Source of the DNA: Belliella pelovolcani
GTDB taxonomy: Bacteria; Bacteroidota; Bacteroidia; Cytophagales; Cyclobacteriaceae
Assembly (NCBI RefSeq): GCF_900156785.1
Contig: NZ_FTOP01000008.1
Coordinates: forward strand, 1 to 64,000
Direction of reading: 5' to 3'
DNA: 64,000 nucleotides
Part shown: in pieces, positions 46,148-53,685 of the stretch
How positions within the stretch are numbered: position 1 is the stretch's first letter
Layout: every line of letters begins with the position of its first letter
Notes under the pieces: generated by a model
Seen by the model: the letters and a program-made list of their open reading frames with translations, nothing else
What the model was told of the DNA's origin: nothing
Database searches by the model: none
Translations under genes and position numbers: made by a program

Positions 46148-47211
46148 TAGTTTTTAGCCATTGCCTTAAACTCTTGGATAGGCTTAAATGGTCCATATTT
46201 ATGTTGTTCTTCGGTGAATTGATCAGTAAAAGGACCAAAAGGATGATCTACTGGTTTCTTACTGATATCTGGCCAGTCATTAGAAATATCTTTTGCAGGT
46301 CTAGCCATAGAATTGACATAGGCTGCTACATCCCAAGCCTGTTCATCTGTCAGCATGGGTCTTTCATAAGTTGCTCCTAGTGGCATATTGGCCTTGACAT
46401 AGCCCGCAAATCTGGACATTCTATAAAGCCCTGCTCCATCGTTATAACTATGATCGCCCCATAATGGTGGATAGGTATATCCCAACCCATCGAATCGCAG
46501 TACGCCTTGACCATCTTCCATATGACAAGAAGCACATTGATTATCATATACACGCTTCCCAGCTACTGGATTGGCGGGTCTTTCTAAAAAAGCAACTGCA
46601 TAAATCCCAGCTCCCTTAGGAGTTTCTCCCTTGGGCACGTCTTTACCAAGCCATTCCATGTAAGCAACCATGGCCTGCATTTCTTTACTTTCTACAGGCA
46701 ATCCTTCTCCATTCAAACTACGCTCAAAGCAATCATTGATTCTTTTCGGGATATCTTCAGATTGACCAGACCTAGCCCTTACCTTGGGGTAAGTAGCGGA
46801 TACAGCTGCATAATTATTACCTAAGGGAGCTGTCCCTGCATTGAGGTGGCAGTTTTGGCAATTCATCCCATTGGAAATCTTCATGACTTTCCCATTTGGC
46901 CCTAAATATTCAGATGTGTTGGCAATCAATTCTCTACCGTATTTGATCAAATCTGCATTTGCTTCTTGCTCTACCAATGACCAATCTGGGGACGTCCACA
47001 TTCCTTCACTACTCGCCAATGCCATGAAATCAGGTTCTTCGGAAACCGGAAGAGGAGATGTTTTTTCCACAAAACTAATTCTTGGTAGTTTTCCTCCTTC
47101 ACTGATATACAGCACAGTTCCTATGACTAGCGCCGTAAATGTAGCCACTATCAGTAGCAAAGAAACCATCAAGGAAATCAGCTTAACAAAGGGTTCAAAT
47201 GATTCTTTCAT
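46147..47211 (-). CDS. tsdA: Dihaem cytochrome c, TsdA-type thiosulfate dehydrogenase / tetrathionate reductase
   Basis: A 354-residue protein with an N-terminal membrane anchor (about 10-37) and two haem c sites, C118-QN-C121-H122 and C226-AS-C229-H230. Family-typical stretches are RINDCFERSLNGEGLP and YPPLWGDHSYNDGAGLYRMS then VKANMPLG. Cys161, 39 residues after the first haem His, is the candidate Cys axial ligand characteristic of TsdA. It couples two thiosulfates to tetrathionate, or the reverse. The anchor is unusual compared with soluble TsdA and suggests electrons pass to the membrane chain. First gene of a three-gene operon with a CRP/FNR-type box. Confidence 0.88.
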   Translation of the reverse strand: MKESFEPFVKLISLMVSLLLIVATFTALVIGTVLYISEGGKLPRISFVEKTSPLPVSEEPDFMALASSEGMWTSPDWSLVEQEANADLIKYGRELIANTSEYLGPNGKVMKISNGMNCQNCHLNAGTAPLGNNYAAVSATYPKVRARSGQSEDIPKRINDCFERSLNGEGLPVESKEMQAMVAYMEWLGKDVPKGETPKGAGIYAVAFLERPANPVAGKRVYDNQCASCHMEDGQGVLRFDGLGYTYPPLWGDHSYNDGAGLYRMSRFAGYVKANMPLGATYERPMLTDEQAWDVAAYVNSMARPAKDISNDWPDISKKPVDHPFGPFTDQFTEEQHKYGPFKPIQEFKAMAKN

Positions 47212-47234
47212 TTTTTTGGGGATTATTGCAAAAA

Positions 47235-47280
47235 CAAAATTGCATTTTTCAATCCTCTCATTTTGTGATATTTCTCACAA
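47235..47280 (-). promoter_or_regulatory. CRP/FNR-type box and -7 element of the tsdA operon
   Basis: TTGTGATATTTCTCACAA (47263-47280) is a perfect TTGTGA-N6-TCACAA palindrome. CAATTTTG on the minus strand (47235-47242), one base off TAnnTTTG, lies with its centre 33 bp downstream. This puts the box centre about 41 bases before the start of transcription, and the tsdA ATG about 20 bases after it. Confidence 0.75.
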
Positions 47281-47359
47281 TAAGTTTATCGGTTTTTAAA
47301 TTTTATCTTCAATGTAAGATAAATTTGAAAAAAGACCTTAAGAAAATAAGCTCCTTGTA

Positions 47360-48511
47360 TCAAACCTTATTTTCGTAGAAAACCTCAAGCCTGACACTTG
47401 TCAAAAGTACAATACCCAAACCAGCCATTGCTATCAAAACAAAAGATGCTTTCAAACTCAATAACTCTGCGATAAAACCGATCAGTGGAGGACCGATCAA
47501 AAAACCAAAAAACGAAATCGTAGACACCATAGCCAATGCCACTCCTGGCGAATACAGCTTTGAGCGACCAGCTACAGAATAAGAAACTGGTATCACTGAT
47601 GCTACACCAAACCCTACTAGAAGAAATCCTAAAACTGCAACGACAGCAGTAGGAAAAATCACTGATAGTATCAACCCTAAAAAAATCAGGAAGCCACTGC
47701 CTCTGAGAATTTTCAATCTACCAAAACGGTTATTCAATCTATCTGAGACAAACCTCCCTGTAGCCATTGCTCCCATAAAAGATACATAGCCTAGAGCTAC
47801 AAAACTGGCATCTATAGCAACAACCTTCTTGAAATAAACCCCACTCCAATCAAACATACAGCCCTCAGCCAACATCCCCAAAAAGGCAATCCCCCCAATC
47901 CTTAATAGCAAATCATCAGGCCTCCTGAGTACTAACCCGCCTCCACCTCTTGCATTTTCTTCTTTCACCAATAAACCTTGCGCGACCATGATGATCAAAA
48001 GCACGATCAACGAAACCAAGAGGTAATGAAACTTTGGCAAAATATCATAGTAAATCATCCCTGCACCTATACCAGCTCCCGTAAAACCTGCCAAACTCCA
48101 CAACCCATGAAATGATGCCAAGATACTTCTTCCATACATATCCTCAAGGGCAAGTGCTTGGGTGTTGAGGGAGATATTCATCAGGTTTCCAATCATGCCA
48201 AAAACGACAATCACTGGAACCAAAGTCCATATAGTCGGACTAAAACCAATCAATGGCAAGAAAATCATGTAACCAAACCCACTAATCAAAATCACCAACT
48301 TACTTCCAAATCGATGAACTAACCAACCTGCAAGAGGTAAAGCTAATAATGACCCTATAGGCAAGCCGAGTAAAAGCGTACCTAGCTGAGATTCAGATAG
48401 CTCAAACTTGCTTTGTACATCTGGTATACGAGAAGCCCAAGAAGCGAAGCATAAGCCTGCCAAAAAAAATAAACTGCCTAAGGCGGCTCTTCTCTTTTGC
48501 AATAAGGTCAT
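47360..48511 (-). CDS. Major facilitator superfamily transporter (YbjJ-like)
   Basis: About 383 residues from the ATG at 48511 with about 12 membrane helices. It has the A-like motif LPIGSLLALPLAGWLVHRFGSK between helices 2 and 3, and FFLAGLCFASWASRIPDVQSKF at the start, which recalls the YbjJ/ProP-like group of unknown substrate. It sits between the two sulfur operons on the same strand but has its own upstream region, so a link to sulfur is only positional. Confidence 0.85.
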   Translation of the reverse strand: MTLLQKRRAALGSLFFLAGLCFASWASRIPDVQSKFELSESQLGTLLLGLPIGSLLALPLAGWLVHRFGSKLVILISGFGYMIFLPLIGFSPTIWTLVPVIVVFGMIGNLMNISLNTQALALEDMYGRSILASFHGLWSLAGFTGAGIGAGMIYYDILPKFHYLLVSLIVLLIIMVAQGLLVKEENARGGGGLVLRRPDDLLLRIGGIAFLGMLAEGCMFDWSGVYFKKVVAIDASFVALGYVSFMGAMATGRFVSDRLNNRFGRLKILRGSGFLIFLGLILSVIFPTAVVAVLGFLLVGFGVASVIPVSYSVAGRSKLYSPGVALAMVSTISFFGFLIGPPLIGFIAELLSLKASFVLIAMAGLGIVLLTSVRLEVFYENKV

Positions 48512-48706
48512 AGGTTTGGGGAAAATAATTAAGCGCAAGATACGGCCAAAAAATCAGCTTTATACTTTTCATTGACGATTATCAACGGTCGGTAATTCAA
48601 ACGATTGAAATTTTTACCTTTCTATTATCAAAGGCTAAAAACCATGGTTACAATAATTTATTGGTTCTTAGCCATAACATTTCATGAATCAAGAAGTTAG
48701 ATAACT

Positions 48707-48787
48707 ATGGAATTTGTAATCGCCGGAAGTGTTGTATTGGCCGCTATTTTGTTGATCAGAGTGGTAATCAAAAAGGTCTTTAATTAA
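48707..48787 (+). CDS. 26-residue hydrophobic small protein
   Basis: ATG at 48707 opens a 26-codon frame MEFVIAGSVVLAAILLIRVV then IKKVFN, which is one ideal transmembrane helix followed by a positively charged tail. A hairpin terminator at 48844-48874 follows on the same strand. The size, amphipathy and the terminator resemble small membrane proteins that regulate transporters or toxins of type I systems. Function unknown; a chance frame is possible. Confidence 0.5.
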   Translation: MEFVIAGSVVLAAILLIRVVIKKVFN

Positions 48788-48843
48788 AACTGAGATATAC
48801 ATTAGAGTCTTAATAAAAATCCTAATGTATAATCAGAATTAAA

Positions 48844-48874
48844 AAAAGCCACTCCGAATATCAGAGTGGCTTTT
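48844..48874. terminator. Bidirectional terminator
   Basis: Stem AAAAGCCACTC / GAGTGGCTTTT with a 9-nt loop; A run before and T run after it serve both the small gene on the plus strand and the YeeE operon on the minus strand. Confidence 0.88.
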
Positions 48875-48894
48875 GCCATACAGTCAAAATACAA

Positions 48895-49377
48895 TTAGTT
48901 TGGAAGCTTGTCCGAAAATCTTCCGTATACCCAAGTGCCTGCTATAGCACTTACCAAAGTAACAAGGATGACAGTGAATCCACTACCAATCTGGGCAAAC
49001 AATGGACCTGGACAAGCACCAGTCAATGCCCAACCCAATCCAAAGATGAATCCACCTATGATCTGACCTTTTCTAAATTCCTTTTTTGGGATATTTACGG
49101 TTTCACCCTTCATCGTTTTGATGTTGAATTTTTTGATCAAAAAGATGGATAAGGCTCCAACTGCAATCGCAGATCCAATCACGCCATACATAAAGAACGA
49201 TTGCAATCTGAACATCTCTTGAATTCTAAACCAAGATATGATTTCAGCTTTGACGAATACAGTTCCGAATAGTATACCAATAATCAGGTATTTCAACAAT
49301 CCATCTTTACTCTCCTGCATATTTGGTGCTTCGCACTCTACAGGTTGCATATTTTTTACTTTTTCTTCTACTTTCAT
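48895..49377 (-). CDS. YeeE/YedE-family transporter, C-terminal half protein (DUF6691 type)
   Basis: A 160-residue membrane protein with four hydrophobic segments and the key motif GWALTGACPGPLFAQIGSG containing a conserved cysteine. It corresponds to the second half of single-chain TsuA/YeeE thiosulfate permeases, the first half being the gene just upstream (13-base gap). Together they probably form a two-subunit channel for thiosulfate or a persulfide-bound sulfur atom. A hydrophilic N-terminal tail of 24 residues with one cysteine precedes the first helix. Confidence 0.88.
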   Translation of the reverse strand: MKVEEKVKNMQPVECEAPNMQESKDGLLKYLIIGILFGTVFVKAEIISWFRIQEMFRLQSFFMYGVIGSAIAVGALSIFLIKKFNIKTMKGETVNIPKKEFRKGQIIGGFIFGLGWALTGACPGPLFAQIGSGFTVILVTLVSAIAGTWVYGRFSDKLPN

Positions 49378-49390
49378 CTTCTTTCAACTA

Positions 49391-49972
49391 TTAAAATCCA
49401 ACCATTTTCATCAAAGGTTCCAACAACACATGAGTCATCAAGAAACCACCAATCATGAAGAAAATCGTAGCCACTACCGATGGCCATTGCAAGGAAGAAA
49501 TCCCCATGATGGCATGACCTGATGTACATCCTCCTGCATATCTGGTTCCGAAACCTACCAAAAACCCACCAATCACAAAGAACAGCAGTCCTTTACCTGT
49601 GAATAGGTTTTCCCAATTGAAAATTTCAGCTGGTAGCAACTTGCTGTAGTCCGTAATACCCAAAGCAGCCAAATCCTGTTGTGTAGATTCTGCGACTACG
49701 ATGGTATCTGGATTAGAAATGAAAGTTGTCGCGAAGAAACCACCCAAGAGTACTCCGACCACAAATACAATATTCCACATTTCCTTTTTCCAATTGTAAG
49801 TAAAGAAAGGGATATTTGCAGGCACACACATCGCACACACGTGTCTCAGAGAAGACGAAATCCCAAATGATTTATTCCCTACTAGCAATAGGATTGGCAC
49901 TGTCAGCCCTATCAGTGGACCTGCCACATACCAAGGCCAAGGCTGGGTAATCCATTCAATAAATTGTTCCAT
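49391..49972 (-). CDS. YeeE/YedE-family transporter, N-terminal half protein
   Basis: A 193-residue membrane protein. It contains RHVCAMCVPANIPF with a CxxC pair in a loop and the hallmark GFGTRYAGGCTSGHAIMGIS, where the cysteine and histidine line the thiosulfate pathway in TsuA. It precedes its partner by 13 bases and follows the porin gene by 75 bases. The split arrangement is common in Bacteroidota and Proteobacteria. Confidence 0.9.
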   Translation of the reverse strand: MEQFIEWITQPWPWYVAGPLIGLTVPILLLVGNKSFGISSSLRHVCAMCVPANIPFFTYNWKKEMWNIVFVVGVLLGGFFATTFISNPDTIVVAESTQQDLAALGITDYSKLLPAEIFNWENLFTGKGLLFFVIGGFLVGFGTRYAGGCTSGHAIMGISSLQWPSVVATIFFMIGGFLMTHVLLEPLMKMVGF

Positions 49973-50047
49973 TTTACTTTATTAATTTTAGTTGTTTGTT
50001 TTTCATTTTTTATAACTGGATTCAGTTGTCATCCTTCATCCTTCATA

Positions 50048-51430
50048 TCAAAACTTATAATCCACGATGAAGTTTAAGTTCCACATATCTACGCGATTAA
50101 TTCGCAAGTTGTCTGTCAATCCATTTCTATCTTGAGCAGTTTTATTCACAGCTAGAAATTGAATATTCAATCCCTCGAAATAATCCCTAAACCTATATTC
50201 CAGCATACCTGTGAAATGGTAATAAGAAGGAATTCCGTACTTATTTGTAGTGAAGGAGGTCATACTACTATGATTGACCACACCCGCTCCAAATTGGGCA
50301 AATAGCCCATCAACCGAAGTTACCAAATCATACTTCAAGACATAAGCACTCATATCGCCTGCTCCCTCATACCTTTCTCTTGGCATGCTCGCAAAGAGTT
50401 GTTCTCGTCCCCACTCTCTAGGAAACAGAAATCTACCCTTGTCATTGATCCCAAGGTAATTAAATGAAAGGTTGTGATTTCCCTTGAACATACCAATCTT
50501 AGCACCAATTCCAGAAGCCTTTTCCCCTGGAAGAATATACGTCAACTGGTTATTTGGATTGCCTCCGTCATTGATAGCGAATTGATGAAAGCCTTGCAAA
50601 CCAAAATACAACCTTGTGCTTTTGGGTAAGTTGATGGTATACTCTGCCTGTCCAAAGCTCATGTTAAACACATTCTCAGCAGTATAATTCCAAAACTGAG
50701 TCGTCAAACCCTTATCGTGGTATTGTAATCCGAGCAATCCAATTCCCTTTGAACGGATATTTCCTTTATAGTTAGACGGTTCTCCAAATGGATTTCTCCC
50801 GAAGCTATAAACGCCAAAGGAATCATCTATCCTATACCAATCTACCGTGCCCCTGATTGTGACTTGATTGATCCACATCGCTGTGGTTTTCAGCTTCAAG
50901 CCTGAATAAGTTACGGATAGCCCCTGAAATACATTTGGACGCATTCTGTTATCCTGATCATTGAGCAGTGGTGTGATGATTTTTTGTCTCCCCAATACAA
51001 ACTTGACCCTATCTTTTCTATAAGCTAGGTAAAGTTCTTCCAACCTATCCAGCTTGTTGGTATTGGCGACATCATTCATATCATAGAGCAAGATCTCGTA
51101 TCTGTTACCTCCACCAGTGACTCGATCTGCAATTCGGATATTGTTTTCGAATACCTGATAAGTAAAGAAACCATTGAATCGAACCTGCAAGCCATTCCAC
51201 TCTGGACTGGTATAACCAATTCCCGCACCTGCTGCCAAGGTGGCGTAATCAATGACATCTCCAGCATTCACTGTAGACATCATATAAGACCTGAAATGGA
51301 AATCAAATTTGCCACTTTTCAAATCTTCCTTTAGCGAAGGCTTTCTTACTTTCAAAGTATCTTGGTCATCATTACCAAAAGCAAATGACGAAAGTGAAAT
51401 CAGAAAAGAAGCCAACAAAACTCGGATCAT
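50048..51430 (-). CDS. Putative outer-membrane porin, second paralogue
   Basis: About 460 residues from the ATG at 51430 (MIRVLLASFLISLSSFAFG, signal peptide); an upstream TTG has been dismissed because the ATG begins the signal peptide. It shares ordered motifs with the tsdA-linked porin: LDRLEELYLAYRKDRVKF, FGVYSFGRNPFGEPSNYKG, LFPREWGREQLFASMPRER and NKYGIPSYYHFTGMLEY. It leads the porin-YeeE-YeeE operon, suggesting uptake of thiosulfate through the outer membrane. The -7 element ends three bases before the ATG, so its mRNA could be leaderless. Confidence 0.78.
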   Translation of the reverse strand: MIRVLLASFLISLSSFAFGNDDQDTLKVRKPSLKEDLKSGKFDFHFRSYMMSTVNAGDVIDYATLAAGAGIGYTSPEWNGLQVRFNGFFTYQVFENNIRIADRVTGGGNRYEILLYDMNDVANTNKLDRLEELYLAYRKDRVKFVLGRQKIITPLLNDQDNRMRPNVFQGLSVTYSGLKLKTTAMWINQVTIRGTVDWYRIDDSFGVYSFGRNPFGEPSNYKGNIRSKGIGLLGLQYHDKGLTTQFWNYTAENVFNMSFGQAEYTINLPKSTRLYFGLQGFHQFAINDGGNPNNQLTYILPGEKASGIGAKIGMFKGNHNLSFNYLGINDKGRFLFPREWGREQLFASMPRERYEGAGDMSAYVLKYDLVTSVDGLFAQFGAGVVNHSSMTSFTTNKYGIPSYYHFTGMLEYRFRDYFEGLNIQFLAVNKTAQDRNGLTDNLRINRVDMWNLNFIVDYKF

Positions 51431-51433
51431 ATT

Positions 51434-51479
51434 CAAAATTGCCTAATTCAAGCATGAGAAAAAGTGACAAAAATCACTT
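51434..51479 (-). promoter_or_regulatory. CRP/FNR-type box and -7 element of the porin-YeeE operon
   Basis: AAGTGACAAAAATCACTT (51462-51479) is a 6-bp inverted repeat with N6 spacer. CAATTTTG on the minus strand (51434-51441) lies with its centre exactly 33 bp downstream, the same element and distance as at tsdA. Confidence 0.7.
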
Positions 51480-51500
51480 AATCCCTTTTATAAATTGAAA

Positions 51501-51524
51501 ATGGCAAAGCTGAAGCTTTGCCAT
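51501..51524 (-). terminator. Terminator of the persulfide dioxygenase gene
   Basis: Stem ATGGCAAAGCT / AGCTTTGCCAT with a two-base centre, followed on the minus strand by TTTTC. It lies 30 bases past the dioxygenase stop codon. Confidence 0.8.
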
Positions 51525-51554
51525 CCTATTGAAATCAAGGTACAATTCGATGAA

Positions 51555-52976
51555 TTACAACAAGGTAGAAGGACAAACGTACTCACTTACCTTGAACTTC
51601 TCTGATTCTTTGATAGCCTTAAAACCACCTTTGATATCAATCAAATTTTCAAAGCCTCTAGCTTTTAGGATAGAGATAAAGACCATAGACCTATAGCCAC
51701 CTGCACAGTGTACGTAATAAGTTTTATCCTTATTTACCTGAAGCATACTCTCGTTGATATAATCCAAAGGTGCATTTTCAGCATCTACAACATGCTCGCT
51801 CATATACTCACTGTTTTTTCTGACATCAAGAATATTGACATGCCCTTCTTTGGCATTGATGGCAGCTACTTCCTCTGGAGTCAAGGATGTGATGGTATCT
51901 ACTTCTCTTCCGTCTTTTTTCCAAGACTCAAAACCTCCTTCAAGGAATCCAATCGCATAATCATAACCCACTCTGGCCAATCTAGTGATGACCTCTTCTT
52001 CTTTGCCTTCGTCCGCAATCACCAATATCTCTTGCTTTAAATCTGGAATCATCGCACCTACCCAAACTGCAAAACTTCCTTCTATGCCAATATTGATGGA
52101 ATTAGGAATAAAACCTTTGGCGAATGTCTGGGCATCTCTTGTATCTAAAAGTACTGCACCAGTTTCATTGGCTGCTGCTTCAAAGGCTGCTGGTGAAAGT
52201 GGTCTCACCCCTCTTTCCAGTACTTCATCTATGCTATCATATCCCTCGATATTCATCATCACATTTTGAGGGAAATATGCTGGTGGAGGTGTCAATCCCG
52301 TGGTTACTTCTTTGATAAACTCTTCTTTGGTCATCTCCTGAAGCGCATAATTGGTTTTCTTTTGATTACCTAAGGTATCGGAAGTCTCTTTGCTCATGTT
52401 TTTACCACACGCAGAGCCAGCACCATGAGCAGGATAGACGATCAATTCGTCAGACAAAGGCATGATTTTATTTCTTAATGACTCGTACAAATGCCCTGCA
52501 AGCTTGTCTTGTGTCAAGTCTGCAATCACTTTCTGAGCCAAATCTGGTCTCCCAACATCTCCAATGAATAAAGTATCACCAGTGAAAATTGCCTCTTCCT
52601 TTCCTTGTTCATTGAAAAGCAAGTAACAAGAACTCTCCATCGTATGGCCTGGGGTGTGGATCAATTTGATTTTCAATTTTCCAACTTGAAATTCTTGCCC
52701 ATCTTCAGCAATGATAGCATCAAATCCTAACTTCATCCCAGTAGGACCATATACGATATCTGCTCCAGTCTTAGCTGCTAAATCCTTGTGGCCAGACACA
52801 AAGTCTGCATGGAAGTGTGTTTCAAAAACATACTTGATTTTAGCATTATTCTTTGCTGCCTGATCGATATATGGCTGAACCTCTCTCAATGGATCAATGA
52901 TCGCTGCTTCACCATCAGATTCAATGTAATATGCTCCTTGAGCAAGACATCCAGTATAGATTTGTTCGATTTTCAT
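51555..52976 (-). CDS. CstB-like persulfide dioxygenase-rhodanese fusion
   Basis: A 473-residue protein. The N-terminal metallo-beta-lactamase fold (1-240) has FETHFHADFVSGH, HTPGHTMESSCYLL and FTGDTLFIGDVGRPDL, the mononuclear-iron pattern of persulfide dioxygenases. A central rhodanese-like domain (about 265-365) lacks the catalytic Cys (IADEGKEEE in its place). The C-terminal rhodanese has an intact loop VHCAGGYRSMV. The domain order equals that of CstB, which turns persulfides into sulfite and thiosulfate. Fits the sulfur module; preceded by its own CRP/FNR-type box. Confidence 0.9.
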   Translation of the reverse strand: MKIEQIYTGCLAQGAYYIESDGEAAIIDPLREVQPYIDQAAKNNAKIKYVFETHFHADFVSGHKDLAAKTGADIVYGPTGMKLGFDAIIAEDGQEFQVGKLKIKLIHTPGHTMESSCYLLFNEQGKEEAIFTGDTLFIGDVGRPDLAQKVIADLTQDKLAGHLYESLRNKIMPLSDELIVYPAHGAGSACGKNMSKETSDTLGNQKKTNYALQEMTKEEFIKEVTTGLTPPPAYFPQNVMMNIEGYDSIDEVLERGVRPLSPAAFEAAANETGAVLLDTRDAQTFAKGFIPNSINIGIEGSFAVWVGAMIPDLKQEILVIADEGKEEEVITRLARVGYDYAIGFLEGGFESWKKDGREVDTITSLTPEEVAAINAKEGHVNILDVRKNSEYMSEHVVDAENAPLDYINESMLQVNKDKTYYVHCAGGYRSMVFISILKARGFENLIDIKGGFKAIKESEKFKVSEYVCPSTLL

Positions 52977-53014
52977 ATTTGTCTTATTTATAATTCTGAG
53001 TTTAAATGATATTG

Positions 53015-53060
53015 CAAATGTAATTTTCTTATCAAAATCGATTGATGACTTTTGTCACAA
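53015..53060 (-). promoter_or_regulatory. CRP/FNR-type box and -7 element of the persulfide dioxygenase gene
   Basis: On the minus strand TTGTGA-N6-TCATCA (53043-53060) matches one half fully and the other at 4 of 6. TACATTTG (53015-53022), a full TAnnTTTG match, is centred 33 bp downstream. The box abuts the stop codon of the upstream thioredoxin gene. Confidence 0.65.
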
Positions 53061-53381
53061 TTAGACAGTTTGTGGTAGATTTTGATTGATGACATTTACC
53101 AGTTGATGCACTGGAACGACACCTGATTGTCTCCATAGAATTTTTCCTTTTTGAAATAAGATCAAAGTCGGAACTCCTCTTACCTGAAAATTACTCGCAG
53201 CCAAAGGATTTTTGTCCACGTCGACTTTGATGATTTTCACTTTATCTCCCACTTGCTTGGCTGTATCTTGTAAGATAGGCTGCATCATCTGGCATGGACC
53301 ACACCAGGTGGCAAAGAAATCTACCAATACTGGCTGATCTCCAGAGATCAATTCATTGAAGGTCATTGGTTGTGTGCTCAT
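53061..53381 (-). CDS. trxA-like: Thioredoxin
   Basis: A 106-residue classic thioredoxin with VDFFATWCGPCQMMQPIL (CGPC active site), VDVDKNPLAASNFQVRGVPTLILF with cis-Pro, and a typical C-terminal GVVPVHQLVNVI. Cytoplasmic disulfide reductase; here it may supply electrons to, or accept sulfur from, the persulfide dioxygenase encoded 84 bases downstream. Paralogue of the CGVC protein in the tsdA operon. Confidence 0.95.
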   Translation of the reverse strand: MSTQPMTFNELISGDQPVLVDFFATWCGPCQMMQPILQDTAKQVGDKVKIIKVDVDKNPLAASNFQVRGVPTLILFQKGKILWRQSGVVPVHQLVNVINQNLPQTV

Positions 53382-53685
53382 GTTATTTCGTTTTTGATTA
53401 TTCGCTCTTTACCAGTGGTTTCAATTTATTGGTCGAATCGGCTACTATTGGTCAATATCAATTAGTATCTAGTATCAATTAATATCAAAGTTAAGTTAAG
53501 CCGATATTTTCTATCGTTACTGGCAAAATTCTGTGTCTACTTATTTCATTTTAATGATAGATCAAAATTATATTCAAAATCAGTTACCGACAGTAATTTT
53601 TATCACAAAGCCTTAAAACGTGTTAAAATGCCAGACTTTACTAATTTATTCATTATTTTCGCCCGATACATCATTTTCAATAACC
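53382..53685. other. Divergent regulatory region between thioredoxin and DUF2723 genes
   Basis: These 304 bases hold TATCAATTA direct repeats at 53456-53464 and 53473-53481 with a partial third, a minus-strand TAACTTTG element (53486-53493), and further out a TAATTTTG / CRP-like pair (53563-53608). I saw no credible gene; an in-frame extension of the DUF2723 gene to 53620 lacks support because the ATG at 53686 begins the conserved N-terminus. Confidence 0.5.
53563..53608 (-). promoter_or_regulatory. Degenerate CRP/FNR-type box with -7 element, leading toward thioredoxin
   Basis: TTGTGA (53603-53608 on the minus strand) with a weak partner TTACTG after N6, and TAATTTTG (53563-53570), a full TAnnTTTG match, again centred 33 bp downstream. 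If used, the thioredoxin leader would be about 180 bases. Weaker than the other three boxes. Confidence 0.4.

Noticed and set aside
48572-48585. FNR-like box TTGAC-GATT-ATCAA upstream of the MFS gene
   Set aside because: It nearly matches the FNR consensus, but no TAnnTTTG-like element lies 33 bp away on either strand, unlike the four sulfur boxes, so it was not added to the regulon.
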